A stretch of DNA of 64,000 nucleotides from Thauera sp. 2A1 (GTDB lineage Bacteria > Pseudomonadota > Gammaproteobacteria > Burkholderiales > Rhodocyclaceae), in assembly GCF_009469595.2 (NCBI RefSeq), contig NZ_SSXV01000013.1, forward strand, positions 59,699 to 123,698, written 5' to 3'. Positions within the stretch are counted from its first letter, which is position 1. Each line of letters opens with the position of its first letter. The notes beneath the pieces are model-generated. The model did no database searches. It saw only the letters and a program-made list of their open reading frames with translations, and had not been told where the DNA came from. Positions 10,648-20,832 of the stretch are shown here, piece by piece. The position numbers and the translations under genes were made by a program.

Positions 10648-11355
10648 TCAGATATCTAGTTCTGCCCCCCGAACCCTGAGCCATTCTTTTCTTTCCCGGT
10701 AATCCGGCAGCACCTTGTCCACCTCATTCCAGAATGCGTCTGAGTGATCGCGATGATGCATATGGCACAGTTCGTGGACGATGATGTAGTCGATGATGGT
10801 CAGTGGGGCCATCAGGCACTTCCAGTGGAAATGCAGATCACCGCGCTTGGTACAAGACGCCCATCGGTAGCCAAGATCCTTGATCTGAATATCACCTGCC
10901 GTCACCCCAACCTTGGCTGCGAAGTACGCCACTCGCTTCTGAATCCGGGGCAGGCCTTTGGTCTTGTAGAAAGTTTCGAACACTTTATGGGCGGCATCCT
11001 GGCCGCCGCGCTCGACGACCTCGCGCCGCAGGCAGAACCGACCGTCTTTCAACTTGAGCGGACCTTCTTGCTCGGCCACTAGCTGCAGTCGGTAGCAACT
11101 GCCCAGGTACAGAAACGTCTCGCCGCTAACCCATTCCCTTGTCACCCGTGTCGCGTTGAGATCGCGCCATTCCGCCAAGTTGCGGTAGATCCACATCCGC
11201 TTGGCTAAAACGGTTTCATCTACCTGCTCGGGTGACATACGCTTTGGCGGACGAACAGTGATGATGCCATCGCGCTCGATTACGATATCCGTGGTCTGGC
11301 GGTCTGAGCCTGGCAACAACCGGTATTCAATATCACGCACCTGACGGAGCTGCAT
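10648..11355 (-). CDS. YgjP/SprT-like (M48-type) zinc metallopeptidase
   Basis: The 235-residue protein carries the zinc-metalloprotease motif HELCHMHHRDHSDAFW near its C-terminus and the conserved GYRWASCTKRG segment of the YgjP/DUF45 family. The catalytic HExxH is intact. The ATG at 11355 overlaps the hsdR stop as TGATG; a GTG three bases earlier is also possible. It is the last gene of the restriction operon. YgjP-like genes are often found beside type I restriction systems, but the substrate is unknown. A role in processing or turnover of restriction subunits is inference. Confidence 0.85.
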   Translation of the reverse strand: MQLRQVRDIEYRLLPGSDRQTTDIVIERDGIITVRPPKRMSPEQVDETVLAKRMWIYRNLAEWRDLNATRVTREWVSGETFLYLGSCYRLQLVAEQEGPLKLKDGRFCLRREVVERGGQDAAHKVFETFYKTKGLPRIQKRVAYFAAKVGVTAGDIQIKDLGYRWASCTKRGDLHFHWKCLMAPLTIIDYIIVHELCHMHHRDHSDAFWNEVDKVLPDYRERKEWLRVRGAELDI

Positions 11356-14300
11356 CACGCTCTCGCTGTCCGCGCCGTGTTGACCAGTTCATCGTGACGG
11401 TTTTTGGCCAGCTTCATGACTTCTACGGCCACGCGCTCACGATTGAGTTTCAGTTCCTCTATACGCGTCTTGGCGATCTCCGTCTTGATCAAGCCGCGCA
11501 CGCGCTTCTGTTTGTCCGGGTTCTGCCAGAAGTCGATGCTGGCAATGGTTTCTTGCAGTATTTCCACGGTGGTCTCCATCAATGCCTTGAATGCAGGCTT
11601 GTCTGCATCATTGACAGAACCACTCGCGAAGCCAAGCTGGACGATGTACTCGTAGAAGGTCGTCGCCTCCTTGCTCATGCCGTCCTCACCCTGCTGACGG
11701 CCAGTGATGGCTTCCTTGCGCAGCTCAGCCAGCTTTTCGGCCAGCAGATCCCATTCGTTGTGGTGTTTCTCGATCAGCGCATCGACCTTTTCCGACAGGC
11801 TCTTGTAGAAGGCCGGATCTTCATCGTGGTGAACCGTGCAGTGCTTGCGGATGGCGTGCTCCATCTCGCTGGCCTTGGCCTCGTTGTTCTGGCCCGCGTG
11901 CGCGGCCAGTTTGTCGAGGAAGTCTTCTGCCAGCAACTCGACCGGTGGCACCTTGGGGTTGATACCCAGACTGATCAGGTGCTCATTGATCAGCGCTTTC
12001 ACCTTTTCACCCGCGCTGCCGAGGTTGAGGCTGGTGTCCTTGTAACGCTCCTTGGTCACCTGCAGGATGTAGCCGAAGCGCTTCGCGGGAACGCGGTAGG
12101 GCTGCGCAGATGCGTTGGGCAGGATGATGTCCAGGCTCATCAAAAACTTCTTGAAGTACACCTCAAAATCAGCGCGCTTCTTGTCATCGTTGAGCGCCTT
12201 CACCGCTTCGTGCACTACGGCAGTCTCGGCATCCAGATTGGGCAACCCGCCATTGACGAAGGCTTTGATCTGTTTGATGCCGAGGGCCGTGAAGTTCTGA
12301 AGCAGCCGCTGGTAGCGCTCTTCCAGCACTGGCAACTCCGACGCGATGTTCTTCATCCCGTCGTGCAGTTCCTGCAACTCGTCGCTGGCCGCGTACAGGG
12401 TCAAGGCATCGGTCAGGTGGTTGGCTAGGCCGATGTAGTCGACGATGTAACCGCGTTGCTTACCCTTTTTCACGCGATTGGTGCGGGCGATGGCTTGCAG
12501 CAGGGTGTGTTCGCGCAGCTTTTTGTCGATGTACATCACCTGCTCGATAGGCGCGTCAAAGCCCGTGAGCAGCATGTCGCACACGATCAGGAAGGCAATG
12601 CCGGTGTATTCCTTGTCCGGATCTTCAAAATCGAAACTGCGGCAGAAGTTCTCCACCGCGTTCATGCGCTGGGCTTCCTTGCACGCCTGGGTGATGTATG
12701 CCGCCTCATTGGTGCCGTCCGATGACACCACCACAGCGGTCTTGAGAAAACGCAGACGCTGGATCAGATCGCTATCCGGCGAGGCCTTGGCCTCCTCACG
12801 GGCCAAGCGCTCTGCCAATGCGGCCTTGATACCGTTCTGATAACGGATGCACGCCAGCTTCGAGTGGCACACCACCTGCGCCTTGAAACCGTTTGGCAGG
12901 ATGTTGTCGACGTAGTGCGCCACCATGTCACGCGCAATTGCGTTGATGCGGTTTTCGGCTTCCAGAATGTCGCCGGTCGCGCCGTACTTCTTCTTGATCG
13001 CCAGTAGTTCTTCTTCGCTGCGGTCGCGGAACAGGTCTTCAAAGGCTTCGTCGAAAGCGTGCTTTTCGTTCAGCGCGTTGTCGGCCGTCTTGCCTTCATA
13101 GAGGATTTGCAGCGTGGCCCCATCATTCACCGCATCCATCAGTCGGTAGGTGTCGATGTACTCGCCAAACCGCTTGTGGGTCTTCTTCTCGCCGTGGCGC
13201 TCGGTGATCAATGGCGTGCCGGTGAAGGCGATGCGCGTGGCGTTGGGGAATGCCTCGAACAGGTTGTCGCCCAGGTCAGAGCTTTGGGTGCGGTGCGCCT
13301 CGTCGATCATCAGGATGATGCGGTCCGAGGTATTGACAACGCCGAACGTCTTGCCCGCAGGCATGGCCAGGTAAGTACCCAGCGCTTCCGCCACGGTGTT
13401 GGTTAGCGTCTGCTTGTGCTCCTGAAACTTGTGGATCATCACCATGCTGATGTCCGAACTGTCGGTCGACAAATGCTGGCGCAGACCCGCCCGGGTTTCG
13501 ATCACATTCACCCGCCCGCCAATCAGCGTCGCGGTGTCGCCCAATTGTTCTTCCAGGTCTTGCCGGTCATTGACGAGCACGATCTTGTAATCGGCAAGGT
13601 CGCGGCTGGCACGCAGCATTCGCGCCAGAAACACCATGGTCAGTGATTTGCCCGAGCCTTGCGTGTGCCACACCACGCCGCTGCGATCGGTGGCGGTTTC
13701 GCCCGTACGCAAGCGCTCGACAATCTTGCTGGCAGCGCGGAATTGCTGATAGCGGCACACCACCTTCACCCGTGGGCCGCCGTCGGTGTCCATGAACACC
13801 GAGCTGGTGCGCAGGATCTGCAGCAGGTTGGCCTTGTTCAACATTCCTGCAATCAACTGCTGCTGGGCATTCAGGCCTTCGAGCGCGGAATCGTCAGCGG
13901 GATGGAGCGTCTTCCAGGCATAGAAATGCTCTTCGCCCGAGGTGATGGTACCGTAGTCGGCTTCCAGGCCACAGCTGCGCACCAGCATCAGGCTGCTGTA
14001 GAACAGGCGAGGCTCGCCTTCCTTCAGGCCAGAGGCTTCGGTTTCCTTGCGGCGGCGCATGTAGCGCTGCAGTTGTACATAGGCTTCCTGCATCGGGTTG
14101 GCGCAGGTTTCCGAACCCTTCTTACACTCCACCACCACCAGCGGGATGCCATTCATGAACAGCACGATGTCCGGGATGATGAACGCCTTCACGCAGCCCG
14201 GCGTGTCGATTCGGAACTGGTTGATGGCGTGGAACTGGTTGTTCGCCGGGTTGTGAAAATCGATCAGCCGTACCACCGGGTCGGCTTCGCCCGTCAGCTC

Positions 14301-14618
14301 GTTCACATCGGCCTGCGCCTTGAACACCATTGCCTGCACGGCCTCATTGGCCTCCAGCAATGTGCGATTCGGGTGGCGCAGCAACTGGCTGCGCAAGTCT
14401 TCCAACTGACGATCCGTCAGCCATTCACGCCCGTCATCGGTGCGGTTGATGGCGCGCACGGCGCTGTCGAACACCTGCGGCAACAACCATTGGCGGAAGT
14501 TGGCGCGCAGGCTGGGGGTCGCATCCTGGGGCACGCCCGAGCCCTGGTCGATGATCGTCCAGCCCAGCTCAGCCAGCTGTTGCAGAAAGGGGCGTTCGAC
14601 CTCCGTGTATTCGCTCAC
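11355..14618 (-). CDS. hsdR: Type I restriction endonuclease subunit R
   Basis: HsdR is the motor and nuclease subunit that translocates DNA and cleaves unmodified targets in complex with HsdM and HsdS. In the 1087 residues, a PD-(D/E)xK nuclease core is seen near residues 148-165 (PDIVLF then VVVECKK). A Walker A motif (TQGSGKS) lies near residue 320, and a DEAH-box segment (MIDEAHRTQ) near residue 438. A second RecA-like domain and a helical C-terminal region follow. The start is GTG 14618, with a G-rich ribosome binding site overlapping the darG stop nine bases upstream. All catalytic motifs look intact. Confidence 0.95.
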   Translation of the reverse strand: MSEYTEVERPFLQQLAELGWTIIDQGSGVPQDATPSLRANFRQWLLPQVFDSAVRAINRTDDGREWLTDRQLEDLRSQLLRHPNRTLLEANEAVQAMVFKAQADVNELTGEADPVVRLIDFHNPANNQFHAINQFRIDTPGCVKAFIIPDIVLFMNGIPLVVVECKKGSETCANPMQEAYVQLQRYMRRRKETEASGLKEGEPRLFYSSLMLVRSCGLEADYGTITSGEEHFYAWKTLHPADDSALEGLNAQQQLIAGMLNKANLLQILRTSSVFMDTDGGPRVKVVCRYQQFRAASKIVERLRTGETATDRSGVVWHTQGSGKSLTMVFLARMLRASRDLADYKIVLVNDRQDLEEQLGDTATLIGGRVNVIETRAGLRQHLSTDSSDISMVMIHKFQEHKQTLTNTVAEALGTYLAMPAGKTFGVVNTSDRIILMIDEAHRTQSSDLGDNLFEAFPNATRIAFTGTPLITERHGEKKTHKRFGEYIDTYRLMDAVNDGATLQILYEGKTADNALNEKHAFDEAFEDLFRDRSEEELLAIKKKYGATGDILEAENRINAIARDMVAHYVDNILPNGFKAQVVCHSKLACIRYQNGIKAALAERLAREEAKASPDSDLIQRLRFLKTAVVVSSDGTNEAAYITQACKEAQRMNAVENFCRSFDFEDPDKEYTGIAFLIVCDMLLTGFDAPIEQVMYIDKKLREHTLLQAIARTNRVKKGKQRGYIVDYIGLANHLTDALTLYAASDELQELHDGMKNIASELPVLEERYQRLLQNFTALGIKQIKAFVNGGLPNLDAETAVVHEAVKALNDDKKRADFEVYFKKFLMSLDIILPNASAQPYRVPAKRFGYILQVTKERYKDTSLNLGSAGEKVKALINEHLISLGINPKVPPVELLAEDFLDKLAAHAGQNNEAKASEMEHAIRKHCTVHHDEDPAFYKSLSEKVDALIEKHHNEWDLLAEKLAELRKEAITGRQQGEDGMSKEATTFYEYIVQLGFASGSVNDADKPAFKALMETTVEILQETIASIDFWQNPDKQKRVRGLIKTEIAKTRIEELKLNRERVAVEVMKLAKNRHDELVNTARTARA

Positions 14619-14627
14619 GCCGCCCCC

Positions 14628-15704
14628 TCAAGCCAGCGCGGTGGCTGGCTGTGTCAGGCGCTCCAGGGCAATGCCCAGCGCCCGGTCGTCGAAGAGGCGA
14701 TCCTTGCGGGCAGCGGCATCCGGGCCGCCACGCCAGTGGCGCAGCCCTTCACGCAAGGCGGGCACATTGGGCGCAACACCTTCACGAGCCAGCAGCCAAT
14801 CCACGGTGGCCAGAAGTTCCATGCCGAAGGGCGATTCAAAGCCATCAATGAGCGCGGCGGTGGACTCCAGCGCTTGCGTGTAAGCCTTGGCCTCGCTCTT
14901 GAGATAGGTCTGCACGAAGGCCTTGCGCTCGTCGTCGAACCAGATCACGTCCAGTGGGTCCGCGTCGCTGATGCGCTTTTCGGAGTGCAGGTAGCTGCCA
15001 TCCAGATTGTTCAGCAGATGATCGAGCCGGTTGGCGTAGGGGCCGTACTTATGCGGCGCGAACTGTAGATTCAGCGGGTTGTCGCCGGGGTTGTAGCGCT
15101 CGATGGCCCGCTCCAGAAACCACGCCAGCTTCTGGATCTCCAGCAGACTGCACTCCATGCCCAGCACCCAGTAGCGGCGCACCAGTTCGGCAATCAGCGC
15201 ACGGGCGGGAGTCAGCTTATCCACGCCAGCGCGCTTGGCCACGTTCTGGTACTGCTTGGTGGGCTCGAACACCAGAATATCGACATCCAGATCACCCAGC
15301 GCTCGCTCAATTTGTTCGCGCACCTCAGCCCATTCCAGACCCCCATTGCCCGCGCCCAGCGGCGGGATGGCGATGGACTTGACCTGTTGCTCGATCAGGA
15401 AGCGCCTCAGATCCTGCAGGCCATCGACCACCCATTCCATGCGCGACGGCGCACGCCAGTGCTGCTTGGTGGGGAAGTTGACAATCCAGCGCGGGCCATC
15501 GAGTTCGTGCACCGGCGTGACGAACATCTTGCCGGTCTGCACTTCCTTGGCCTTGCACGCGGCTGCGTAACGGCGGAAGTTCTCGTCAAACCGTTCCTTG
15601 AACATCAACGCGATACCCTTGCCCATCACCCCGACGGTATTGACCGTGTTGACCAGCGCCTCGGCGCGAGCCTCTAGCAAATTACCTTGAGTGAATCTAA
15701 TCAT
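14628..15704 (-). CDS. darG: DarG-like macrodomain antitoxin (DNA ADP-ribosyl glycohydrolase)
   Basis: DarG removes ADP-ribose that DarT places on DNA thymidine and also binds DarT. The first 155 residues are a macrodomain with [19 protein letters not shown], a MGKGIA loop, and the NFPTKQHWR segment, which holds the lysine expected for catalysis. The [13 protein letters not shown] loop closes the pocket. Residues about 165-358 form the C-terminal region typical of DarG. I chose ATG 15704, which overlaps the darT stop as TGATG; a GTG four codons upstream is an alternative. The gene sits between darT and hsdR in one operon, so toxin and antitoxin are coupled to the restriction system. Confidence 0.92.
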   Translation of the reverse strand: MIRFTQGNLLEARAEALVNTVNTVGVMGKGIALMFKERFDENFRRYAAACKAKEVQTGKMFVTPVHELDGPRWIVNFPTKQHWRAPSRMEWVVDGLQDLRRFLIEQQVKSIAIPPLGAGNGGLEWAEVREQIERALGDLDVDILVFEPTKQYQNVAKRAGVDKLTPARALIAELVRRYWVLGMECSLLEIQKLAWFLERAIERYNPGDNPLNLQFAPHKYGPYANRLDHLLNNLDGSYLHSEKRISDADPLDVIWFDDERKAFVQTYLKSEAKAYTQALESTAALIDGFESPFGMELLATVDWLLAREGVAPNVPALREGLRHWRGGPDAAARKDRLFDDRALGIALERLTQPATALA

Positions 15705-16354
15705 CAGAAATACCACCCTGTTCGGGCATAAACCGGCAGGTTCAGATTGCGGGCCTGAATCTCCTGTTCAATGCGTTGTTTCAATGTTTCCGTGTAGCAC
15801 ACGATGCCGAGAAGTCCGCTGACCGGCAAGTGCTGATGGATCAGCGCTTCGGCCTGGTAGCGCTCGAATTTTGCTGGGTCTTCCGGGTCCCGCTTGAAGT
15901 CCCGAGCTTGCAATAACGGCCAATCAATCTTGTCGAGATCGGTCAGGTCGGCGTAAAAATCCGCCCACTGGTAATAGGCGTGGCTGTCGGTGAACAAAAA
16001 CGGCAAGCCCAACCCGGCGATGTGGTGCAGGCTGGACACCAGAATCACGATTTCTTCATTCGGCCGCTTCTGAATGCCGCCCCAGCCAGTGTGGATGTTG
16101 CGTAGCATTGGCGAAAACGGCGTGAAGTAGAACGGCACATAGTCATTCAGCAAACCGCCCGGCGGCAGTGGCACCGGGTGATTGGCCCGCTTGTCGATCA
16201 ATTCCGGGTTGCCGATATTCACCCAATCCGGCGCTTTCACCGCACTGTTGCCGCAATGCAGGCCGTTGTCCAAAATCCACGGCAGATTATCGCGGTGGAC
16301 AATGCGCCAGATCAGCGCCTTCTCCGGGTTGAGGCTGTGATAGTGGTTAGCCAT
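15704..16354 (-). CDS. darT: DarT-like DNA ADP-ribosyltransferase toxin
   Basis: DarT uses NAD+ to ADP-ribosylate thymidine in single-stranded DNA, which blocks replication; several DarTG pairs defend against phage. The 216-residue protein has the family hallmarks. These are an N-terminal NAD-binding helix region ([14 protein letters not shown]), the [13 protein letters not shown] loop, and a conserved glutamate in YQAEALI that corresponds to the catalytic Glu. The ATG at 16354 lies inside the end of hsdS, giving an eight-base overlap. It is followed at once by darG. The length is normal for the family and no key residue appears lost. Confidence 0.92.
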   Translation of the reverse strand: MANHYHSLNPEKALIWRIVHRDNLPWILDNGLHCGNSAVKAPDWVNIGNPELIDKRANHPVPLPPGGLLNDYVPFYFTPFSPMLRNIHTGWGGIQKRPNEEIVILVSSLHHIAGLGLPFLFTDSHAYYQWADFYADLTDLDKIDWPLLQARDFKRDPEDPAKFERYQAEALIHQHLPVSGLLGIVCYTETLKQRIEQEIQARNLNLPVYARTGWYF

Positions 16355-17666
16355 CGACCACCTCGGGTTCTTCGACCTTGACAGGCACTTTGCCGGTTAG
16401 CAGGTCATGCATCAGTCCCTGCTTTTGTGCCAGCAGATTCGAACGCTTCAGCTGCTCGCTGGTAATTCGGCAATCTGCTATGTCGGCTCGCGCAATGATT
16501 CGGTCTTGCTCTTCAATATCAGGCCAAACGAATCTGAGTTGATTCAAGACATCGCTGTTCGCAACATCGCGTCCGCCACTATTAACACGAGCGCGAATCT
16601 GCGCCTTAATCCTTGAGTCACTGGCAAGCGCCATTTGGACAAGGTCTGGCCTTGCGCGGGTTTCATCGACAGCAATTCGCATCAGATTGGAGGACATGAT
16701 CCACCCAGCCTGCTCGGAACGAACTACGACGGATCGCCCAACATCCGCAACTCGCGAGAAAACAACGTCTCCAGCTTTCAGTTGGAAGTCGACCAATCGC
16801 GCTGCATCTCTGCTTTCCACAAACAGAAGTTCATCATCGGTAAAGACGCCCTCACCAAGAGCACCAATCGTGATGACCGGATGTCCGTGAGTGCGCCAAT
16901 GCTCGCCTTTGAGTGCTGATCCAAAAGGTCCGGTTCGAATCCAGTGCGTTCCTGGCCGCCCTTTAGCGGCAAGGCCTGCAACTTCCCACTCCTTCGGAAT
17001 CCACCCAATCGCCGTTTCCTGATACAGCTCCGGGGCCTGTTCGCGGCGCGGGCGCAGTTGGCCGTTGGGCAGTACGCCACGGGTGAACAGGTCGCGCATC
17101 AGGCCGGCCTTGATCTGCTGGTATTTGGCGATCAGGGCTTCGGTCATTTCGATGGCGGTGTCGATGCCATCCAACACCTTTGCCACTCGTTTCTGAATCT
17201 TTTTAGCAATCGGCAGCCGAACAATATGTCGCTCTAAGTCCGAGCGAATAATGCCATTGATGCTAGTGCCCTGATTGAGCTTCTTCAGCTCATTCAGTTC
17301 CTTGCCAAGCAGATGGTAAATAAACTTTGCATCGACCTTTGAGGTATCAAGATACACGCCCGTGATGTCTTGGCTAATGGCGATATCACAAGGGGCGATA
17401 GCCAGCTTTCCAACACCAGTGCGAGTCACTACCAAGAGGTTGCCTTGCTGCACAACCGAGGTCGCGCTGCTGCGAATACCAATCGAGGACACATGCCTTC
17501 GGAATTCAGCGATACCGCGTTGTGTGAAGTCTGCGCCCGTAATCCAGGGGATCTCGCCATTCCAGTAGGCCGGATTACCAGTATCAGGGGTGCCGCCGTT
17601 CACAATACGGGCGCAAATGCTGCCGAAAGGAACTTCGCGCCACGAAGTTTTGCAACGCTCACGCAT
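16347..17666 (-). CDS. hsdS: Type I restriction-modification specificity subunit S
   Basis: HsdS sets the DNA recognition sequence for both methylation and cleavage. The 439 residues show the usual two target-recognition domains. The first begins at [18 protein letters not shown] and the second at [10 protein letters not shown]. Each is followed by a conserved helical spacer, with [17 protein letters not shown] as the central one. I chose ATG 17666 because it lies in the ATGCGTGA overlap with the hsdM stop, so the eight-base overlap couples translation. Earlier in-frame starts would only translate the antisense of the hsdM message frame and add basic, unrelated sequence. Confidence 0.92.
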   Translation of the reverse strand: MRERCKTSWREVPFGSICARIVNGGTPDTGNPAYWNGEIPWITGADFTQRGIAEFRRHVSSIGIRSSATSVVQQGNLLVVTRTGVGKLAIAPCDIAISQDITGVYLDTSKVDAKFIYHLLGKELNELKKLNQGTSINGIIRSDLERHIVRLPIAKKIQKRVAKVLDGIDTAIEMTEALIAKYQQIKAGLMRDLFTRGVLPNGQLRPRREQAPELYQETAIGWIPKEWEVAGLAAKGRPGTHWIRTGPFGSALKGEHWRTHGHPVITIGALGEGVFTDDELLFVESRDAARLVDFQLKAGDVVFSRVADVGRSVVVRSEQAGWIMSSNLMRIAVDETRARPDLVQMALASDSRIKAQIRARVNSGGRDVANSDVLNQLRFVWPDIEEQDRIIARADIADCRITSEQLKRSNLLAQKQGLMHDLLTGKVPVKVEEPEVVDG

Positions 17667-20430
17667 ACCCCAACTCCACCAGAAATTCCTGCAACGCCTT
17701 AGCCGCGCTATCCCGCGCGGACTCAATCTGCTTGGCCGTGACGGCGTATTTGCCCCACAGGTTTTCAACCGCTGCAATGCAAGCGCGTTGATCCGCCCGC
17801 AGGTATTGCCGATAGCTCTCGAACAGCAGCTTGCCCAGACGTTCGACGATGACCTGCCGTGCCTCGTCCTTGCTGATCTTCAGGCGCGCCTGCTCCACCA
17901 GTTCGTCCTTCTTGGCCTCGGTGGACTTGATGGCGGCCTTCAGCGTCTTGGCTTCGTCTTCCAGCGCCTTGTGCGTGGCCAGCTTGGCTTCGATGCGCTC
18001 GGCGGTGGCTTTGGCCTGCTGGCCAGCGGCCATGGCGACTTCGATCACTGAAGCGAACGTGGAGGCGTGGCCGACAGAGGCGGCTAGATCGAGGACGCGC
18101 TGGCCGTTGGCGAACTGGGCCGCCTTGGCGGTGAAACCATCGCTGCAGTGGTACGCCTTGTCCGTGCCCTTGGGCAAACGCCCGGCCACTTTGATCTCGG
18201 AGAACAGATCGCCCACAGCGCCCTTGAGCGTCTTGAGCTGGGCCTTCCATTCGGCATTGGCTTCCTTGAGTTCGTCCTTGAGGGTTTTCACCTCATCGGC
18301 AGGCAGCACGCCGGTGTCGTCGGTATCTTCAAAGTCCTCTTCACTGGCGGCGGCGAACAGGGCTTGCAGCTCGGCGAGGCGGGCGTGCTGTTGTTCCAGT
18401 TCTGCCAATACCTCGGGGAACTGGCTTTGCAGGATGTCTTCATCCGGAATCAGCTCCGGCCCCCAGCCGCTGGCGGCGATGGATTTGAAATCGGACACCA
18501 GCCCCTTGTAGTAGTTGGCGAAAGCACCGCGCACCTGATAGCGGTTCAGCAGATGCTGGCCCACAAAGGTGCGTTCGATGCTGTCGAGCAGCGTGGCGCG
18601 CACGGCGTAAACGTTGCGGCTGGCGGCGTGTTGATTGTCCGCATCCGGTGCCAGCGCCTCAATGACCGGCAAGTGCTGCTGCCACCAATCGGCCAGATCG
18701 GCCATGAATTGGGTGTGACGCTGGGTGACACTGAGGTGGTTATTGATGTGCGGGGCAATGTCGCGCTTGTCCGCAAGCGTGGCAGCGAAGTCGGCATACC
18801 GGATGCCGTGCGTGGCCGTGGCACGAGGCACAAAGAGGCTGTCGCGCAGGCCGGCGTAGTTCTGCCAGAAATGGCCCAGGGCATCGATTTCGCTGACCGG
18901 CACGCCGCCGTGCAGATGGGCGCGCACATCGTGCGGTTCGGGCGGCGGCGCATTGTCCACGTAGCGGCGGATGTTGCAGTTGTAGTCTTCCGCTTTGATG
19001 TCGGCTACCGGCACACGTTTGGCGTAGCCGTCGATGTTCTGGCCGGCGCGGTAGGCGTGCACGATCTTGTCGATGTCTTCCGGACGCAGGTGGTTCTGGG
19101 CTTTACCTTCACGGTATTCGCGGTCGGCATTGATGAACAGCACGTGATCGCGCTGCTGGGCTCCGTCCTTGTTCAGCACCAGGATGCAGGCCGGGATGCC
19201 CGTGCCGTAGAAGAGGTTGCTGGGCAGGCCGATGACGGCTTCGAGGTAACCCCGGTCGATGAAGTACTGGCGCGCCTCGCGCTCTTCTCCACCCCGGAAC
19301 AGCACGCCATGCGGCATGACGGTGGCCATGCGGCCATTGCTCTTGAGCACGGCCAGCATGTGCTGCACGAACATCAGGTCGGCCTTTTTGCCCTTTTCCG
19401 GCATCCAGACGTGGAAGCGACCGGGGTAGGCGATGGGTTCTTTCTTCTTCGCGCCGCTGCCGTCGTCCTTGGATTTGGTCTTGGCGTAGTTCTGGCTGAA
19501 AGGCGGATTGGCCAGCACACGGTCAAAGCGGCGCAGCTCGTTGTTTTCGTCCTTGTGCTGCGGGTCGGCCAGGGTGTCGGCGTTGCGGATATCGGCGTGC
19601 GAGATGCCATGCAGCAGCATGTTCATCTTGCAGATGGACCAGGTGGTGCCCATCTTTTCCTGCCCGTTGAGCGACAACTCAGCGGCATCGGCCCCACATT
19701 CACGCAGGTAGTCGCGGGCCTGGATCAGCATGCCCCCCGACCCCACTGTTGGGTCGTAAACGCTCATGCCTTCCTTGGGGTCGCAAATTTCGACGCAGAT
19801 GCGCACCACCTCTGCTGGGGTGTAGAACTCGCCCGCCTTCTTGCCCGCCGAATCAGCAAAATGCTTGATCAGCCATTCATAGGCGGCACCGAGCAGATCG
19901 GGGAATTCGAAATCATCATCCCGCAGCGGTATCTTTTCGAAGTTCTGGATGAAGTCGACCAGAGTGTCGTCATCCAGCGTGTTCTGGCCGATCTTGCGGT
20001 TGAAGTTGATGGTGCCCTTGAGCACATCCTGCAAGGCATCGGCGTTTTCTTCTTCCAGGGCTTCCAGCGCCTTGTTGAGCGTGGAGCCGACGTTTTCCTT
20101 GACGTGCTTGAGCGCAGGTTGCGGGTTGCCTGCATCGTCTACCCACGGATCGTTCCAACGGGCTCGTGGCGGCACGTAGAAATACTTGCCCGAGTACTGA
20201 TCCGGGTCTTCGAGGTTGAGGGCGATGTCGGCCTCTGACAGACCCGCCGCCTTGCCTTCCTTCTTGATCTCCTCCCGGCGCTGATCGAACAGATCGCTGG
20301 CGCGCTTGAGGAACAGCATGCCGAAGATGTACTCCTTGTATTCGCTGGCATCCATGTTGCCGCGCAGGTCATCGCATGCCGTGAGCAGCAGGCTTTCCAG
20401 GCGGGCGAGTGTGAGTTTGGCGGATGGCAT
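17659..20430 (-). CDS. hsdM: Type I restriction-modification methyltransferase subunit M, long form
   Basis: HsdM methylates adenine at N6 using S-adenosylmethionine. The 923 residues start with the HsdM N-terminal helical domain. The AdoMet motif DPTVGSGGM follows near residue 225 and the catalytic NPPF motif near residue 308. Residues beyond about 500 are an unusually long C-terminal part, with acidic segments ([11 protein letters not shown]) and long heptad-like helices between about 660 and 860. Classical HsdM proteins have about 500-550 residues. ATG 20430 follows the regulator gene by 38 bp. Despite the extension all catalytic motifs are intact. Confidence 0.93.
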   Translation of the reverse strand: MPSAKLTLARLESLLLTACDDLRGNMDASEYKEYIFGMLFLKRASDLFDQRREEIKKEGKAAGLSEADIALNLEDPDQYSGKYFYVPPRARWNDPWVDDAGNPQPALKHVKENVGSTLNKALEALEEENADALQDVLKGTINFNRKIGQNTLDDDTLVDFIQNFEKIPLRDDDFEFPDLLGAAYEWLIKHFADSAGKKAGEFYTPAEVVRICVEICDPKEGMSVYDPTVGSGGMLIQARDYLRECGADAAELSLNGQEKMGTTWSICKMNMLLHGISHADIRNADTLADPQHKDENNELRRFDRVLANPPFSQNYAKTKSKDDGSGAKKKEPIAYPGRFHVWMPEKGKKADLMFVQHMLAVLKSNGRMATVMPHGVLFRGGEEREARQYFIDRGYLEAVIGLPSNLFYGTGIPACILVLNKDGAQQRDHVLFINADREYREGKAQNHLRPEDIDKIVHAYRAGQNIDGYAKRVPVADIKAEDYNCNIRRYVDNAPPPEPHDVRAHLHGGVPVSEIDALGHFWQNYAGLRDSLFVPRATATHGIRYADFAATLADKRDIAPHINNHLSVTQRHTQFMADLADWWQQHLPVIEALAPDADNQHAASRNVYAVRATLLDSIERTFVGQHLLNRYQVRGAFANYYKGLVSDFKSIAASGWGPELIPDEDILQSQFPEVLAELEQQHARLAELQALFAAASEEDFEDTDDTGVLPADEVKTLKDELKEANAEWKAQLKTLKGAVGDLFSEIKVAGRLPKGTDKAYHCSDGFTAKAAQFANGQRVLDLAASVGHASTFASVIEVAMAAGQQAKATAERIEAKLATHKALEDEAKTLKAAIKSTEAKKDELVEQARLKISKDEARQVIVERLGKLLFESYRQYLRADQRACIAAVENLWGKYAVTAKQIESARDSAAKALQEFLVELGYA

Positions 20431-20468
20431 CGTTCAGTCTGTTCCTCGGTTCTTGTTATCTCTGCAGC

Positions 20469-20792
20469 TCAATCCAGCACCACCAGGAATTCGGTGGCCA
20501 GCGCAGTGGGGCGGGTTTGCCGGGCATTTTTGGTCAACGCCACCAGCCCGTAGCCCTCCATCATCCGCAGCGTGCGCGATAGGTTGGGCACCTGCCGCCC
20601 CGACAGTGCCGCCAGTTCGGTCATGGTCTTGGGCTTGGCCTGCCGAATCAGCCGCAGCAACGCCCGGTTGTCCTCCGACAAGACCGCCGCCAGCGTTGCC
20701 ATCGACGGAAACCAGACCGTGGGCACCTGCTTGCCTGAAACCGTGGCATCAGGCGCATCAATGGGGCGAATTCCGACTACGCAACGCTTCAT
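20469..20792 (-). CDS. Winged-helix transcriptional regulator at the head of the restriction operon
   Basis: The 107-residue protein has a MarR/ArsR-like winged helix. The helix pair MTELAALSGRQVPNLSRTLRMMEGYGLVAL is followed by a short wing. The first 35 residues lack an obvious domain. It lies 38 bp upstream of hsdM on the same strand, so it is probably the first gene of the restriction/DarTG operon. A perfect palindrome ends about 18 bp ahead of its start and is a natural operator for autoregulation. Similar regulators are sometimes paired with upstream toxins, but no such toxin ORF is seen here. No effector-binding domain is visible. Confidence 0.75.
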   Translation of the reverse strand: MKRCVVGIRPIDAPDATVSGKQVPTVWFPSMATLAAVLSEDNRALLRLIRQAKPKTMTELAALSGRQVPNLSRTLRMMEGYGLVALTKNARQTRPTALATEFLVVLD

Positions 20793-20809
20793 GGCGAATG
20801 ATTCTGGAT

Positions 20810-20832
20810 CAATAGAAAATTGCCTTCTATTG
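20810..20832. promoter_or_regulatory. Perfect palindrome, candidate operator of the restriction/DarTG operon
   Basis: CAATAGAA and TTCTATTG are perfect 8-base inverted arms around seven bases. On the minus strand the site overlaps a TACAAT -10-like hexamer and ends 18 bases before the regulator start. A dimeric winged-helix protein could bind it and block transcription. I found no good -35 partner. Confidence 0.6.

Noticed and set aside
17667..17777. Longer N-terminus for HsdS
   Set aside because: The added residues come from the overlapping end of hsdM in another frame, are very basic and are unlike HsdS. The ATG at 17666 fits the overlap.
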